Below are positions 10,224 through 17,542 of a DNA stretch of 64,000 nucleotides, one piece after another. The stretch spans positions 1 through 64,000 of the forward strand of contig MKWN01000044.1 of the NCBI GenBank assembly GCA_001899775.1, given 5' to 3'. The translations under genes were made by a program, and so were the position numbers. Positions within the stretch are counted from its first letter, which is position 1; each line of letters starts with the position of its first letter. Origin of the DNA: Thiobacillus sp. 65-29. Lineage in GTDB: Bacteria; Pseudomonadota; Gammaproteobacteria; Burkholderiales; Thiobacillaceae. The notes beneath the pieces were generated by a model that saw nothing but the letters and a program-made list of their open reading frames with translations, did not search any database and was not told where the DNA came from.

Positions 10224-11283
10224 CGTTCAGGGTGATCCGCGTCAAAAGCTCGAACAACGGCCGGTTGATGTAAAAGTTCGTGCGCCCGATCTTCCTCTTT
10301 TCCACAAAGCCATTTTTAGCCAGCGTATCCAGATGCTTGGCGGCCGTGATCCGCGAAACCCCCAGATCCTTCTCGACGAACTCGATTTTTGTATACGGGT
10401 AGCGGAACAGGTTATTCAGCAGCTCCTGGCTGTAAATTCTGGGCAGTTCATCGCGCAGCCGGTGCTTGGTGGCCTGCATCAGCGTACGCAAATTCTTCAC
10501 CAGCCTGATTTCGCTTCTCGCGGTGATGGCCACGCCTTTCACGATATACACGCACCAGTCCACCCAATCCCGCGTTTCGCGCGTCGATTGCAGCAATTGG
10601 TAATACTGGCTCTTGGTCGAAGTGATATAGCGGCTCAGATACAGCACGGGCAAATCCAGCAAGCCCTCGCGTTGCAGCATCAATAGATTCAGGATGCGCC
10701 CGGTGCGGCCATTGCCATCGTAAAACGGGTGGATGCTCTCGAACTGATGATGCGCAATCGCCATGCGCAACAAGGGGTCCAGCTCGTCATCCGCATGCAT
10801 GAACGCCACCAGATCCGTCATCAGCTTTTCGATCAGTGCGGCATCTTGCGGCGGCTCATACACGGTGGCGCCGGTGGTCTGGTTTTTCAGCACCGTTCCC
10901 GGCACTTTCCTGAAGCCGGCATTGTTCTGTTCGACCGCCTCCTGCACCCGCAAAATCGTGCTCATGCGGATCAGGCCGGAATCCACCACATCCTGAAAGC
11001 CCACACGCAAGGCGGCGATGTAGTTTTGCACTTCCTTTGCCGCAGGCGAGGCCGAGCTGCTCTGGTCGTACGCATACAGCTCATCGTGGGTGGTGATGAT
11101 GTTTTCGATTTCCGAACTGTCCTTCGCCTCCTGGATGGAGAGCGTATCCAGCAAGATGGCGCTGTTGGGCAGCGCTTCGCACAAGCCTTTCAGCTCGGCC
11201 AGATGGCGGTGCGCCTCGGCCAGGCACTGCCAGACTGCTTTCACTTCCAGGCTGGCGTGGCCAGGAATATCCAGTTCGGTCAT
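10216..11283 (-). CDS. Fic-family protein with C-terminal winged helix
   Basis: Fic enzymes usually transfer AMP from ATP to a hydroxyl of a target protein. The 355-residue product has the complete active motif HPFYDGNGRTGR at residues 185-196, so catalysis is likely intact. An N-terminal SSEIEN (about 56-61) fits the (S/T)xxxE(G/N) inhibitory helix, the class II arrangement that keeps the enzyme auto-inhibited. The C-terminal ~80 residues (FVEKDLGVSRITAAKHLDTL) look like a winged-helix DNA-binding domain. It is embedded in the type I RM operon and overlaps hsdR. Three copies of an operator-like sequence lie directly upstream, so the protein may control its own and hsdR transcription. The modified target is unknown. 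Confidence 0.9.
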   Translation of the reverse strand: MTELDIPGHASLEVKAVWQCLAEAHRHLAELKGLCEALPNSAILLDTLSIQEAKDSSEIENIITTHDELYAYDQSSSASPAAKEVQNYIAALRVGFQDVVDSGLIRMSTILRVQEAVEQNNAGFRKVPGTVLKNQTTGATVYEPPQDAALIEKLMTDLVAFMHADDELDPLLRMAIAHHQFESIHPFYDGNGRTGRILNLLMLQREGLLDLPVLYLSRYITSTKSQYYQLLQSTRETRDWVDWCVYIVKGVAITARSEIRLVKNLRTLMQATKHRLRDELPRIYSQELLNNLFRYPYTKIEFVEKDLGVSRITAAKHLDTLAKNGFVEKRKIGRTNFYINRPLFELLTRITLNDE

Positions 11284-11301
11284 GCGCTGCCCTTCACGGT
11301 G

Positions 11302-11380
11302 ACGCGATAAGAAATTTCAAAAATCTTATCACGTCGCGGGCGACGTGTATAAAAAACACCCGTTTCTTATCACGTTGCGG
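11302..11380 (-). promoter_or_regulatory. Three operator-like ACGYGATAAGA repeats upstream of fic
   Basis: Read on the minus strand, CCGCAACGTGATAAGAAA (11380-11363) and CCGCGACGTGATAAGA (11339-11324) are direct repeats. TTTCTTATCGCGT (11314-11302) is an inverted third copy. The two proximal copies form an inverted repeat with a nine-base spacer ending 18 bases before the fic ATG. This arrangement is typical of a repressor site; the winged-helix domain of the Fic protein is the obvious candidate binder (inference). Confidence 0.65.
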
Positions 11381-11389
11381 TGCATGTGT

Positions 11390-11896
11390 TTAGCCCTGCT
11401 TGATGCCGTGCCCGGCCCAATAGTCAGTCGGCTTGTTGCGCGTTTCCTGCCCGGTCATGCGTTGCTGGATCCATTTCTCGCTGCGCCCGTGCTTTTGCCA
11501 GGTCTCGCGGGCGCGCTCCAGCGACAGCGCCGGGTCGGCCATTTCGCGCATGCGCTCGTAGCCGACCCTGGCCAGCCACAGCTTGATCGGCTCGGCCTTC
11601 GGGCTGGGCACGGACTGCACCAGCCGCAACAGGGTTTCGGCGGTGGCCACGTCGGTGAGATAGTTCTTGCCATCGGCGGCAGGCAATTTCAGTCGGTTAC
11701 AGTTTGTAACCGACTCACTGCCTTCTTTGGCCAAGCGGTTCTTCAGCACCTTCCAGTAATTTCTCGCCGCCTGGTAGTCGGGCTGCTGGGTCAGCACCTG
11801 CACGATGTCCACCACCGAGAACCACCAGGTTTCGGTGTCCTCGTCATAGACGCGCCGAATGGCGTGGGATTCAAACAGGGCGGACTGAATCTTCAT
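11390..11896 (-). CDS. BRO-N / DinD-like protein, probably C-terminally truncated
   Basis: The 168-residue product begins MKIQSALFESHAIRRVYDED and has the WWFSVVDIVQVLTQQPDYQAAR segment of the BRO-N/DinD-like family seen in phage antirepressors and DNA-damage-inducible proteins. Family members I know continue for about another hundred residues after a TDYWxxHGIKxG segment. Here a TAA stop follows GHGIKQG, at the edge of the fic promoter repeats. That suggests the 3' part was lost when neighbouring DNA was joined, although a naturally short form is possible. AAGGAG lies eight bases before the ATG, and hsdS ends 11 bases upstream, so it is co-transcribed with the RM genes. Its role in the restriction operon is unknown. 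Confidence 0.72.
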   Translation of the reverse strand: MKIQSALFESHAIRRVYDEDTETWWFSVVDIVQVLTQQPDYQAARNYWKVLKNRLAKEGSESVTNCNRLKLPAADGKNYLTDVATAETLLRLVQSVPSPKAEPIKLWLARVGYERMREMADPALSLERARETWQKHGRSEKWIQQRMTGQETRNKPTDYWAGHGIKQG

Positions 11897-11907
11897 GGAC
11901 AGGCTCC

Positions 11908-13083
11908 TTAAATTTGCCCGCTGAAGGCCTGGTGCAGCAGAGATTTTTTCAGGTCGTCGAGCGCGGCCAGTTTTTGCTGGTAGAGGGATTCGAGGCGTTG
12001 GGTTTCGGTGGCGAGGGCGTCGAGTCGGGCCGCCATTTCACTCTGTTCCTTGAGTGATGGAAACGAGACCACAATCTTTCTCAAATCACCGATGTTGATC
12101 TGCATCAGTGCGGCGCCGTAGGTTTTGGCCCGGATTTGGCTCTGAACCGCTTCCGAAGTCATCAGGAAATAACCAAAGTCTTGCCGAATAAGTGATGGGG
12201 CGAAAACAATTGGCACGATGCCTCGGGTGACATTCGCTCCCGCAAGTTCCGGTGCGGTCACAGAAACGGCGCCGGTGCCTCCCCGAACACAGAGCAGAAG
12301 TTCGCCACCACGCAATGTCGTTCTTCGATAGCCATCGCCAATCTTGGGGTCAATCCGTTTCAATCCATCGAGCGTAATCGTCTTCGCCGTCAAATCCGTG
12401 GGGCGAACTACTGGCATGCCATTCGTGTAGTCGTGTCCAGGCTGGACGATGCCGTACGAGAGAGTACATTGTGCATCGACCACATCTTCAAGAGGTTTCT
12501 CCACCCATCCCTCACCCCGCTGCGCGAAAACAGATTGCAGGTGGCTCTCGAACAAGGCGCGGGCGTTCTGGAGGTTTTTTTCGGTGTTGGCCTTGGCGGT
12601 GGCGATGCCGTCGAAGGCTTCGTCGAGGATGGCGACGATGCGGTGTTGTTCGGAAAGCGGGGGGATCGGAAACTCGATGCCGAGAATTTGTTTCGACGAA
12701 AGATGCTTCACCGTGGCGAAGCCGGTTACGTCCTCGATTGCTTTCAGGTGGTCGTTTACTCCGTAAAACAAGAATCGAGGAACGAGTCCGCCGGAGAATC
12801 CCTGAAGCCTGCATACTCGTTGGTTAAGCAAGGCAGGCTCGCCTTTCCATTCGTAGCATCCAAACTCCCCATCCATCCCGATCAGCAAGTCTCCAGCTTT
12901 CACAACATACTTCTCGTCGTATTGGCCATCAAATCGAGTTTCGGTTTCTACCCCCGCTTTCAAACTGCGAATTCGGACAAGCGGTAGGCCCTTCGTGGTA
13001 TTGAAGCTTTTTGAGTCGAAGGCGTAGCCATTTTGAATTTGCAGCACATCGCCTAGTTGTTTGATTGCCCAGCCCATTTTCAT
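11908..13083 (-). CDS. hsdS: Type I restriction specificity subunit
   Basis: HsdS carries DNA target recognition for both methylation and cleavage. The 391-residue product shows the expected two-fold design: two target-recognition domains, each followed by a helical spacer, PLSEQHRIVAILDEAFDGIATAKANTEKNLQNA near 145-180 and the related SLKEQSEMAARLDALATETQRLESLYQQKLAALDDLKKSLLHQAF at the C-terminus. The family ending KKSLLHQAFSGQI is present. Its ATG overlaps the hsdM stop as ATGA, so the two are translationally coupled. The DNA sequence recognised cannot be predicted by eye. Confidence 0.93.
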   Translation of the reverse strand: MKMGWAIKQLGDVLQIQNGYAFDSKSFNTTKGLPLVRIRSLKAGVETETRFDGQYDEKYVVKAGDLLIGMDGEFGCYEWKGEPALLNQRVCRLQGFSGGLVPRFLFYGVNDHLKAIEDVTGFATVKHLSSKQILGIEFPIPPLSEQHRIVAILDEAFDGIATAKANTEKNLQNARALFESHLQSVFAQRGEGWVEKPLEDVVDAQCTLSYGIVQPGHDYTNGMPVVRPTDLTAKTITLDGLKRIDPKIGDGYRRTTLRGGELLLCVRGGTGAVSVTAPELAGANVTRGIVPIVFAPSLIRQDFGYFLMTSEAVQSQIRAKTYGAALMQINIGDLRKIVVSFPSLKEQSEMAARLDALATETQRLESLYQQKLAALDDLKKSLLHQAFSGQI

Positions 13084-14537
13084 ACGAGCAGCGCCCTGAT
13101 ATTCGCCAGCACCTGCGCACTCTCGGCATCGAGCGCCACGATCTCGTCCATGATGACCTGCGGACTGCGGTGGACGACTTCCTCACCACCGTTCGGGTTC
13201 TTCACCGACAGGTCGAAGGTCGCCGGGTCGATGTCCGTGGCGTCCACGCTCCAGCTCTTCGGCGAGTCGGCGAAGGTCTTCTGCAGCGCAATGAATTCGG
13301 CCAGATCGGTGTCGTTGAGCGGGTTGGTCTTGCCGAGGTTGCGGCCGGGATCGAGCTGGTAGTACCAGACCTTGCGGGTCGGTGCGCCTTTCTCGAAGAA
13401 CAGCACCACGGTCTTCACGCCGGCGCCCTGGAAGGTGCCGCCGGGGCAGTCGAGCACCGTGTGCAGGTTGCAGGACTCCAACAATAATTTGCGCAGGCTG
13501 ACCGAGGCATTGTCGGTGTTGGATAAAAACGTGTTCTTGATGACCACGCCGGCGCGGCCGCCGGCCTTGAGCATCTTGATGAAGTGCTGCAGGAACAGGA
13601 AAGCGGTCTCGCCGGTGCGGATGGGGAAGTTCTGCTGGACTTCCTTGCGTTCCTTGCCGCCGAAGGGCGGGTTGGCGAGGATCACGTCCATGCGGTCCTT
13701 GTCCTGGATGTCGGCGAGGTTCTCGGCCAGGGTGTTGGTGTGGACGATGTTCGGCGCCTCGATGCCGTGCAGGATCATGTTCATGATGGCGATGACGTAG
13801 GCGAGCGACTTCTTCTCCTTGCCGTAGAAGGTGCGCTCCTGCAGCGTCTTCAGGTCGGCGGTGGTCAGCCTGGGCCGGGACTTGAGGTGGTCGAAGGCTT
13901 CGCACAGGAAGCCCGCCGATCCCACTGCGCCGTCGTAGATGCGCTCGCCGATTTTGGGGTTGACCACCTGCACGATGGCGCGGATGAGCGGGCGCGGCGT
14001 GTAGTACTCGCCGCCGTTGCGCCCGGCGTTGCCCATGTTCCTGATCTTGGCTTCGTACAGGTGGCTGAGTTCGTGTTTCTCGGTCTGCGAGCGGAAGCGC
14101 AGCTCGTCGATGTGGTCGATGATTTCGCGCAGGTTGTAGCCGCTGTGGATCCTGTTCTTGATCTCGCCGAAGATCTCGCCGATCTTGTATTCGATGGTGT
14201 TCGCGCTATCCGCTTTTTGTTTGAAGCCGTGCAGATAGGGGAAGAGCTTGCGGTCAACGAAGTCGCGCAGGTCGTCGCCGGTCAGCGCCTTGTTGTGGTC
14301 GAGCTTGCCGTCCTTGTCCTTCGGCGCCGCCCAGCTTTCCCAGCGGTAGGGCGTGTCGAGGATGAAGCTGTACTTCTTTCCCTCCAGTTCGGCCTCCATC
14401 GCCTTGTCCTGCTCCAGCCCGTCCAGGTATTTCAGGAACAGCAGCCAGGAAGTCTGCTCGGTGTAGTCGAGTTCCGTGGTGCAGCCGGCCTCTTTCCTGA
14501 GAACGTCGTCGATGTTTTTGAAGGCTTGTTCGAACAT
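13080..14537 (-). CDS. hsdM: Type I restriction-modification DNA methyltransferase subunit
   Basis: HsdM is an adenine-N6 methyltransferase that acts with HsdS. The 485-residue product has an N-terminal HsdM helical domain starting MFEQAFKNIDDVLRKEAGCTTELDYTEQT. SAM motif I is DGAVGSAGFL near 200, and the catalytic motif IV is NPPF near 290. I chose ATG 14537 because it gives the family's usual N-terminus; the longer track ORF begins with a TTG and adds 26 unrelated residues. No strong ribosome site is visible before this ATG. It is the first gene of the RM operon (hsdM-hsdS-BRO-fic-hsdR). Two TTGGCCAA palindromes lie in its leader. Confidence 0.94.
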   Translation of the reverse strand: MFEQAFKNIDDVLRKEAGCTTELDYTEQTSWLLFLKYLDGLEQDKAMEAELEGKKYSFILDTPYRWESWAAPKDKDGKLDHNKALTGDDLRDFVDRKLFPYLHGFKQKADSANTIEYKIGEIFGEIKNRIHSGYNLREIIDHIDELRFRSQTEKHELSHLYEAKIRNMGNAGRNGGEYYTPRPLIRAIVQVVNPKIGERIYDGAVGSAGFLCEAFDHLKSRPRLTTADLKTLQERTFYGKEKKSLAYVIAIMNMILHGIEAPNIVHTNTLAENLADIQDKDRMDVILANPPFGGKERKEVQQNFPIRTGETAFLFLQHFIKMLKAGGRAGVVIKNTFLSNTDNASVSLRKLLLESCNLHTVLDCPGGTFQGAGVKTVVLFFEKGAPTRKVWYYQLDPGRNLGKTNPLNDTDLAEFIALQKTFADSPKSWSVDATDIDPATFDLSVKNPNGGEEVVHRSPQVIMDEIVALDAESAQVLANIRALLV

Positions 14538-14571
14538 AGGGAGTACGGCTGATTCTTGTGATGGGCCACGG

Positions 14572-14615
14572 TTGGCCAAGGGGTAATTTAACCGGGATGG
14601 GTGCTGTTTGGCCAA
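14572..14615 (-). promoter_or_regulatory. Paired TTGGCCAA palindromes upstream of hsdM
   Basis: The perfect 8-bp palindrome TTGGCCAA occurs at 14572-14579 and 14608-14615, 36 bp apart centre to centre, each followed by GG on the plus strand. Duplicated palindromes in the leader of an RM operon suggest an operator. No regulator gene with a recognisable HTH is adjacent, so function is inferred only from position and symmetry. Confidence 0.4.
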
Positions 14616-14624
14616 GGAAAGCGA

Positions 14625-14741
14625 TCACTCGGGCAAAGCACTGTTGAGCGCCTCGGTCAACTCGCCATCGAGTTCAAGCCAATCATGGAGTTCTACGTTC
14701 AGGCGGCAGGCCCCGTTGACGATCCACACGGACGCTTGCAT
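14625..14741 (-). CDS. Possible 38-residue ORF upstream of hsdM
   Basis: A short frame below the track cut-off reads MQASVWIVNGACRLNVELHD and continues to LDGELTEALNSALPE. It is acidic and looks more protein-like than random sequence. It ends 87 bases before the hsdM ATG, on the same strand. It may be a small protein gene, the 3' remnant of a longer gene cut at the island boundary, or chance. I do not recognise it. The rest of the 14538-14946 interval shows no other convincing gene. Confidence 0.28.
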   Translation of the reverse strand: MQASVWIVNGACRLNVELHDWLELDGELTEALNSALPE

Positions 14742-14946
14742 TGGTCCGCCAGCCCGTTACCGTCAGATGGCGCGACAGGATTTCAGTTTCGCCGGGTTGC
14801 CCTGGCATCAGGGAACGCGCTTAAAATTGTAATGGCTCCGGGCGGGATTCTCCTGGCACTGTCAGGAACAAACAAGCACAATACCCGGCCGCATTCCAGG
14901 TAAAGGTGTGGATCGCGGGGCAGGTCAGGAAACACAAAGGATAGAT

Positions 14947-15396
14947 ATGCGCTACTGGCTGATGAAAAGCGAGCCGTCCGAATACAGCATCGACGATTTC
15001 GCCCGTGACGGTTCGACCCCGTGGTTCGGCGTGCGCAACTATCAGGCGCGCAATTTCATGCGCGACCAGATGAAGGTCGGCGACAAGGTGCTGTTCTATC
15101 ATTCGTCGTGCGCGGAGCCGGGCATCACCGGCCTGGCCGAAGTGAGCGTGCCGGCCTATCCGGATGCCAGCCAGTTCGACCGCGACGGCCATTATTTCGA
15201 CCCCAAGGCGACACCAGAAAACCCCCGCTGGTTCAACGTCGAAGTCAGGCTGGTGAAAAGGACGCGGCTGATGCCGCTGAAGGAAATCCGCAGCTACCCC
15301 GAGCTTGCCAACATGCGCATTCTGCAGCGCGGCAATCGTCTGTCGATCACCCCGGTCGACCCGGCGGAATACGCCTTCATCCTGAAGAAGCTTTGA
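14947..15396 (+). CDS. EVE-domain protein
   Basis: The 149-residue product is almost entirely an EVE domain, a PUA-like fold thought to read modified bases in DNA or RNA. It starts MRYWLMKSEPSEYSIDDF and contains the usual WFGVRNYQARNFMRD and GDKVLFYHS segments that shape the binding pocket. Start ATG 14947 has AAGGA at the expected distance and removes a non-conserved extension from the track ORF. The next gene starts inside its stop codon (TGATG), so the two are co-translated. Although EVE genes sometimes sit in defence loci and this one follows an RM island, this stand-alone form is common in ordinary genomes; I would not claim a defence role. Confidence 0.9.
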   Translation: MRYWLMKSEPSEYSIDDFARDGSTPWFGVRNYQARNFMRDQMKVGDKVLFYHSSCAEPGITGLAEVSVPAYPDASQFDRDGHYFDPKATPENPRWFNVEVRLVKRTRLMPLKEIRSYPELANMRILQRGNRLSITPVDPAEYAFILKKL

Positions 15397-16202
15397 TGCC
15401 CGAACTCGCGCCGGCACTGCTGGCCGCCTACGCCGGTCTCGGGCTGCTGGTCGGCTTCGTCGCCGGCCTGCTCGGCGTGGGCGGCGGGCTCATCATCGTG
15501 CCGGTGCTGATCATGCTGCTGCACGCGCAGGGTCTCGCGGCGGGCATCGAACCGCAGGTCGCGCTCGGCACCTCGCTCGCCTCCATCCTGTTCACCTCGC
15601 TGTCCAGCGTGCGCGCCCACCATCGGCGTGGCGCCGTCGACTGGCCCCTCGTTGGCCGCATCGCACCCGGCATCCTTGCCGGTACACTGGCCGGCGCGCT
15701 CGTCGCCGCACAGGTGCCGGCGACACTGTTGAAGGGTTTTTTCGTGGTCTTCCTGTTCTACGCTGCGGCACAGATGTGGGCGGACTTCAAGCCGGCCCCG
15801 CATCGCGGCCTGCCCGGGCGTGCCGGCACCACGCTGGCCGGCGGCGTGATCGGCGCCGTGTCGAGCTGGGTCGGCATCGGCGGCGGCACCCTGTCGGTGC
15901 CCTTCATGCTGTGGCACAACATTCCCCTGCACCGCGCCATCGCCACCTCCGCCGCGATCGGCTTCCCCATCGCCTTCGCCGGCGCCATCGGCTATGTGCT
16001 GGGCGGCCGGGACAGTCCCGATCTGCCGGCGGCAAGCCTCGGCTTCGTCTATCTTCCCGCACTCGCCGGCATCGTCGTCGGCAGCGTGCTGACCGCCCCG
16101 CTCGGCGCCGCGACCGCGCACCGTCTCCCCGTGCGGCCGTTGAAACGCGCGTTCGCGCTGCTGCTGTTGACGCTGGCGCTGCGCATGGCCTGGACACTCT
16201 AG
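15396..16202 (+). CDS. TSUP (TauE/SafE) family permease
   Basis: The 268-residue protein is an inner-membrane permease of the TSUP family, whose members export sulfite, sulfoacetate and related anions. It has about seven or eight hydrophobic segments arranged as two halves. Each half carries the family glycine signature, LLGVGGGLIIVPVL near residue 25 and WVGIGGGTLSVPF near residue 155. It begins with an ATG overlapping the stop codon of the EVE gene by one base. The substrate cannot be told from sequence; sulfur compounds are the best guess. Confidence 0.87.
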   Translation: MPELAPALLAAYAGLGLLVGFVAGLLGVGGGLIIVPVLIMLLHAQGLAAGIEPQVALGTSLASILFTSLSSVRAHHRRGAVDWPLVGRIAPGILAGTLAGALVAAQVPATLLKGFFVVFLFYAAAQMWADFKPAPHRGLPGRAGTTLAGGVIGAVSSWVGIGGGTLSVPFMLWHNIPLHRAIATSAAIGFPIAFAGAIGYVLGGRDSPDLPAASLGFVYLPALAGIVVGSVLTAPLGAATAHRLPVRPLKRAFALLLLTLALRMAWTL

Positions 16203-16616
16203 TCGCGCGACTGCGTAAATTCGCACGAGACGGCACGCTACAGCGAAAAGCGCCTGCTCGAATGCAGCGCAGGACGTGCGGCATTCCTCGCTCGCATAAG
16301 CCGCAACGATGGCATCGTCGCGCCTACCGTGCGTCTCGGAGTCGTGGCGGAGCGGTTTCGCCTGCGGACGACGCCGCCGAAAGCGAAGGCGCAATACAGC
16401 CTTCATGGCTTTGGCTTTAACGACGGTGGCATCGCGACAGCGGCGCGAGAAGGTGGGGTACAGGGGCAGGCCTTTCCTTTTGCCTTCACGCTCCGGCCGC
16501 TCAGACAGAAGGGAGGATTAAGGAAAGACGCCGCCCCACGCTTCTCCTGCGCTCGCGACCCCTCGCTGTGGGCGGTACAAGCATTGCTCCCTGATTCGAT
16601 AACGGTTCATTGATCC
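16203..16616. other. Non-coding stretch before the cassette-like unit
   Basis: About 410 bases carry no frame I believe. The plus-strand track ORFs are short, basic and low in hydrophobic residues, and the minus-strand frame is the tail of a shadow of the permease gene. The sequence shows no clear promoter or repeat. It probably consists of decayed insertion DNA at the edge of the accessory patch. Confidence 0.45.
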
Positions 16617-16685
16617 CCCTAACGTCAGAGTTGAGCGGCCTCGCGCGGCTTTATGCGCGAGGCCCGCTCGAACGACGGGTTGGAC
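16617..16685 (-). repeat. attC-like integron recombination site
   Basis: On the minus strand the site starts with GTCCAAC (fits RYYYAAC) and ends with GTTAGGG (GTTRRRY with the last base off). Between them TTCGAGCGGGCCTCGCGC pairs with GCGCGAGGCCGCTCAA, apart from one unpaired base, as in the folded attC hairpin whose extrahelical bases set strand choice. Its 69-bp length is within the usual attC range. It lies at the 3' end of the antitoxin gene, where a cassette attC belongs. No integrase is present in the window. Confidence 0.65.
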
Positions 16686-16989
16686 GTCGCTTGGCCGTGG
16701 CGCCCGGAGGCTGCTTGGAAGTCCCCGCTTCGGACAATCGGCCCGTAACGTACTTGTGCAAAACGCTAGCTATTAGTGTTTGGTACGGCACCCCTTCTTC
16801 CAGGGCTTTGACCTGAATATCATTCAGATCGCCAGAGGACAGGCGGATATTGACCCGGCGATCCTTGATCGCGGTGGCGCGCGCAGCGGCCTTGAACTTA
16901 GCAAGTTCGGCTTTCGTTGCAACAGACCTCAGTTGACCTTTCTCGAAGGCGTTCAACACTTCGAGTTCATATTCATCAATTTTCGGCAT
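16651..16989 (-). CDS. CopG/BrnA-type antitoxin of a toxin-antitoxin pair
   Basis: The 112-residue product has a ribbon-helix-helix segment VNIRLSSGDLNDIQVKALEEG near 47-67, followed by VPYQTLIASVLHKYVTGRL, as in CopG-type antitoxins that bind DNA as dimers and neutralise the partner toxin. The ATG at 16989 has AAGGTG six bases upstream; the track start is a GTG three codons earlier. The gene overlaps the toxin gene by 14 bases. The last eleven residues, RPTRRSSGPRA, are encoded by the attC-like site itself, so the tail is an appendage acquired from the cassette end rather than part of the domain. Confidence 0.8.
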   Translation of the reverse strand: MPKIDEYELEVLNAFEKGQLRSVATKAELAKFKAAARATAIKDRRVNIRLSSGDLNDIQVKALEEGVPYQTLIASVLHKYVTGRLSEAGTSKQPPGATAKRRPTRRSSGPRA

Positions 16990-17269
16990 CTGGTTCACCT
17001 TGATTCAGATAGTCGCGGGTAGCCTTGCGGCTTGGGATCGCAGTCTTGAGGAAGAAGTAATCCTCCTCCTCGACGAATGGCACCAAGCAGGCGTAGTTGT
17101 CGCACGAGACGACAAGAACACGCTGCCTTGGATATTTCGACTGGTTCGGGTGAGCCAGGATGTCCAGCAACCCGGCAGACTCGATGGCGACCACGATGCT
17201 CTCAAACGAAATGCCCCGCTCAGACGAGAGCGCCCCATTCTTGTCGGCGTTCCAGCGAAATGGTCTCAT
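16976..17269 (-). CDS. BrnT-like toxin
   Basis: The 97-residue product reads MRPFRWNADKNGALSSERGISFESI, the start expected of BrnT-type ribonuclease toxins (FxWDxxKN...RGISFE). It continues with VVSCDNYACLVPFVEEEDYFFLKTAIPSRKATRDYL, the conserved beta-sheet core and terminal helix. Such toxins block growth by cleaving RNA until bound by antitoxin. Toxin precedes antitoxin with overlap, the usual BrnTA order. Upstream, the ATG overlaps the end of a preceding short frame as ATGA, and no strong ribosome site is seen. The pair sits inside an integron-cassette-like unit, a common setting for plasmid- or island-stabilising modules. Ribonuclease activity is inferred from the family. Confidence 0.78.
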   Translation of the reverse strand: MRPFRWNADKNGALSSERGISFESIVVAIESAGLLDILAHPNQSKYPRQRVLVVSCDNYACLVPFVEEEDYFFLKTAIPSRKATRDYLNQGEPDAEN

Positions 17270-17318
17270 CGAGTCATCTTACGCTGATGTGTGCCTATTG
17301 TCACCACGGACTCAAGAC

Positions 17319-17345
17319 GCCCAACGTTTGAGTTCACCCGCGGCC
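17319..17345 (-). repeat. Partial attC-like end upstream of the toxin
   Basis: The minus strand reads GTGAACTCAAACGTTGGGC, with the R'' core GTTGGGC (fits GTTRRRY exactly) preceded by a typical L'' arm. The complementary arm AACGTTTGAGTTCAC that should lie further upstream is missing, so this is the right-hand half of a truncated attC from the preceding cassette. Together with the site at 16617-16685 it delimits a cassette of about 700 bp. Confidence 0.5.
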
Positions 17346-17510
17346 GGAAGCGGGCGCAGCCCGCTGTAGACCGTTCATCGCCTCGACGTAGGCGTTGCTG
17401 CGCCCGCCGAGCATGCCGCGTACGATGCCACCAAGGTAGTCCTTCAGCGTCGCGGCCAGGCGCTTGAACGGATCGCCGCGGCCGAGGCGCGCATCTCCAC
17501 GCGGCGCACC
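17334..17510 (-). pseudogene. Remnant of an ISL3-like transposase
   Basis: A 58-codon open stretch reads DPFKRLAATLKDYLGGIVRG followed by MLGGRSNAYVEAMNGL, which resembles the C-terminal end of DDE transposases of the ISL3 type (the N-x-x-VE-x-x-N-x-L pattern before the final basic region). It has no start, the upstream sequence is frameshifted (MDEVRRVEMR in another frame), and its 3' end runs into the partial attC. It is a dead fragment. Assignment rests on a short motif, so the family could be wrong. Confidence 0.42.
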
Positions 17511-17542
17511 TCATCCATCGAGAGCAGAAATAGCAGAAATAG

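Noticed and set aside
14601-14903. 100-codon plus-strand ORF and possible 6S RNA before the EVE gene
   Set aside because: The ORF begins with a weak start and looks random. I looked for 6S RNA because EVE genes can lie near it, but saw no 6S-like closed stem with central bubble.
14947-15396. EVE protein as part of the RM defence island
   Set aside because: It is on the opposite strand, separated by about 400 bases from hsdM and coupled to a permease gene; stand-alone EVE genes are ordinary.
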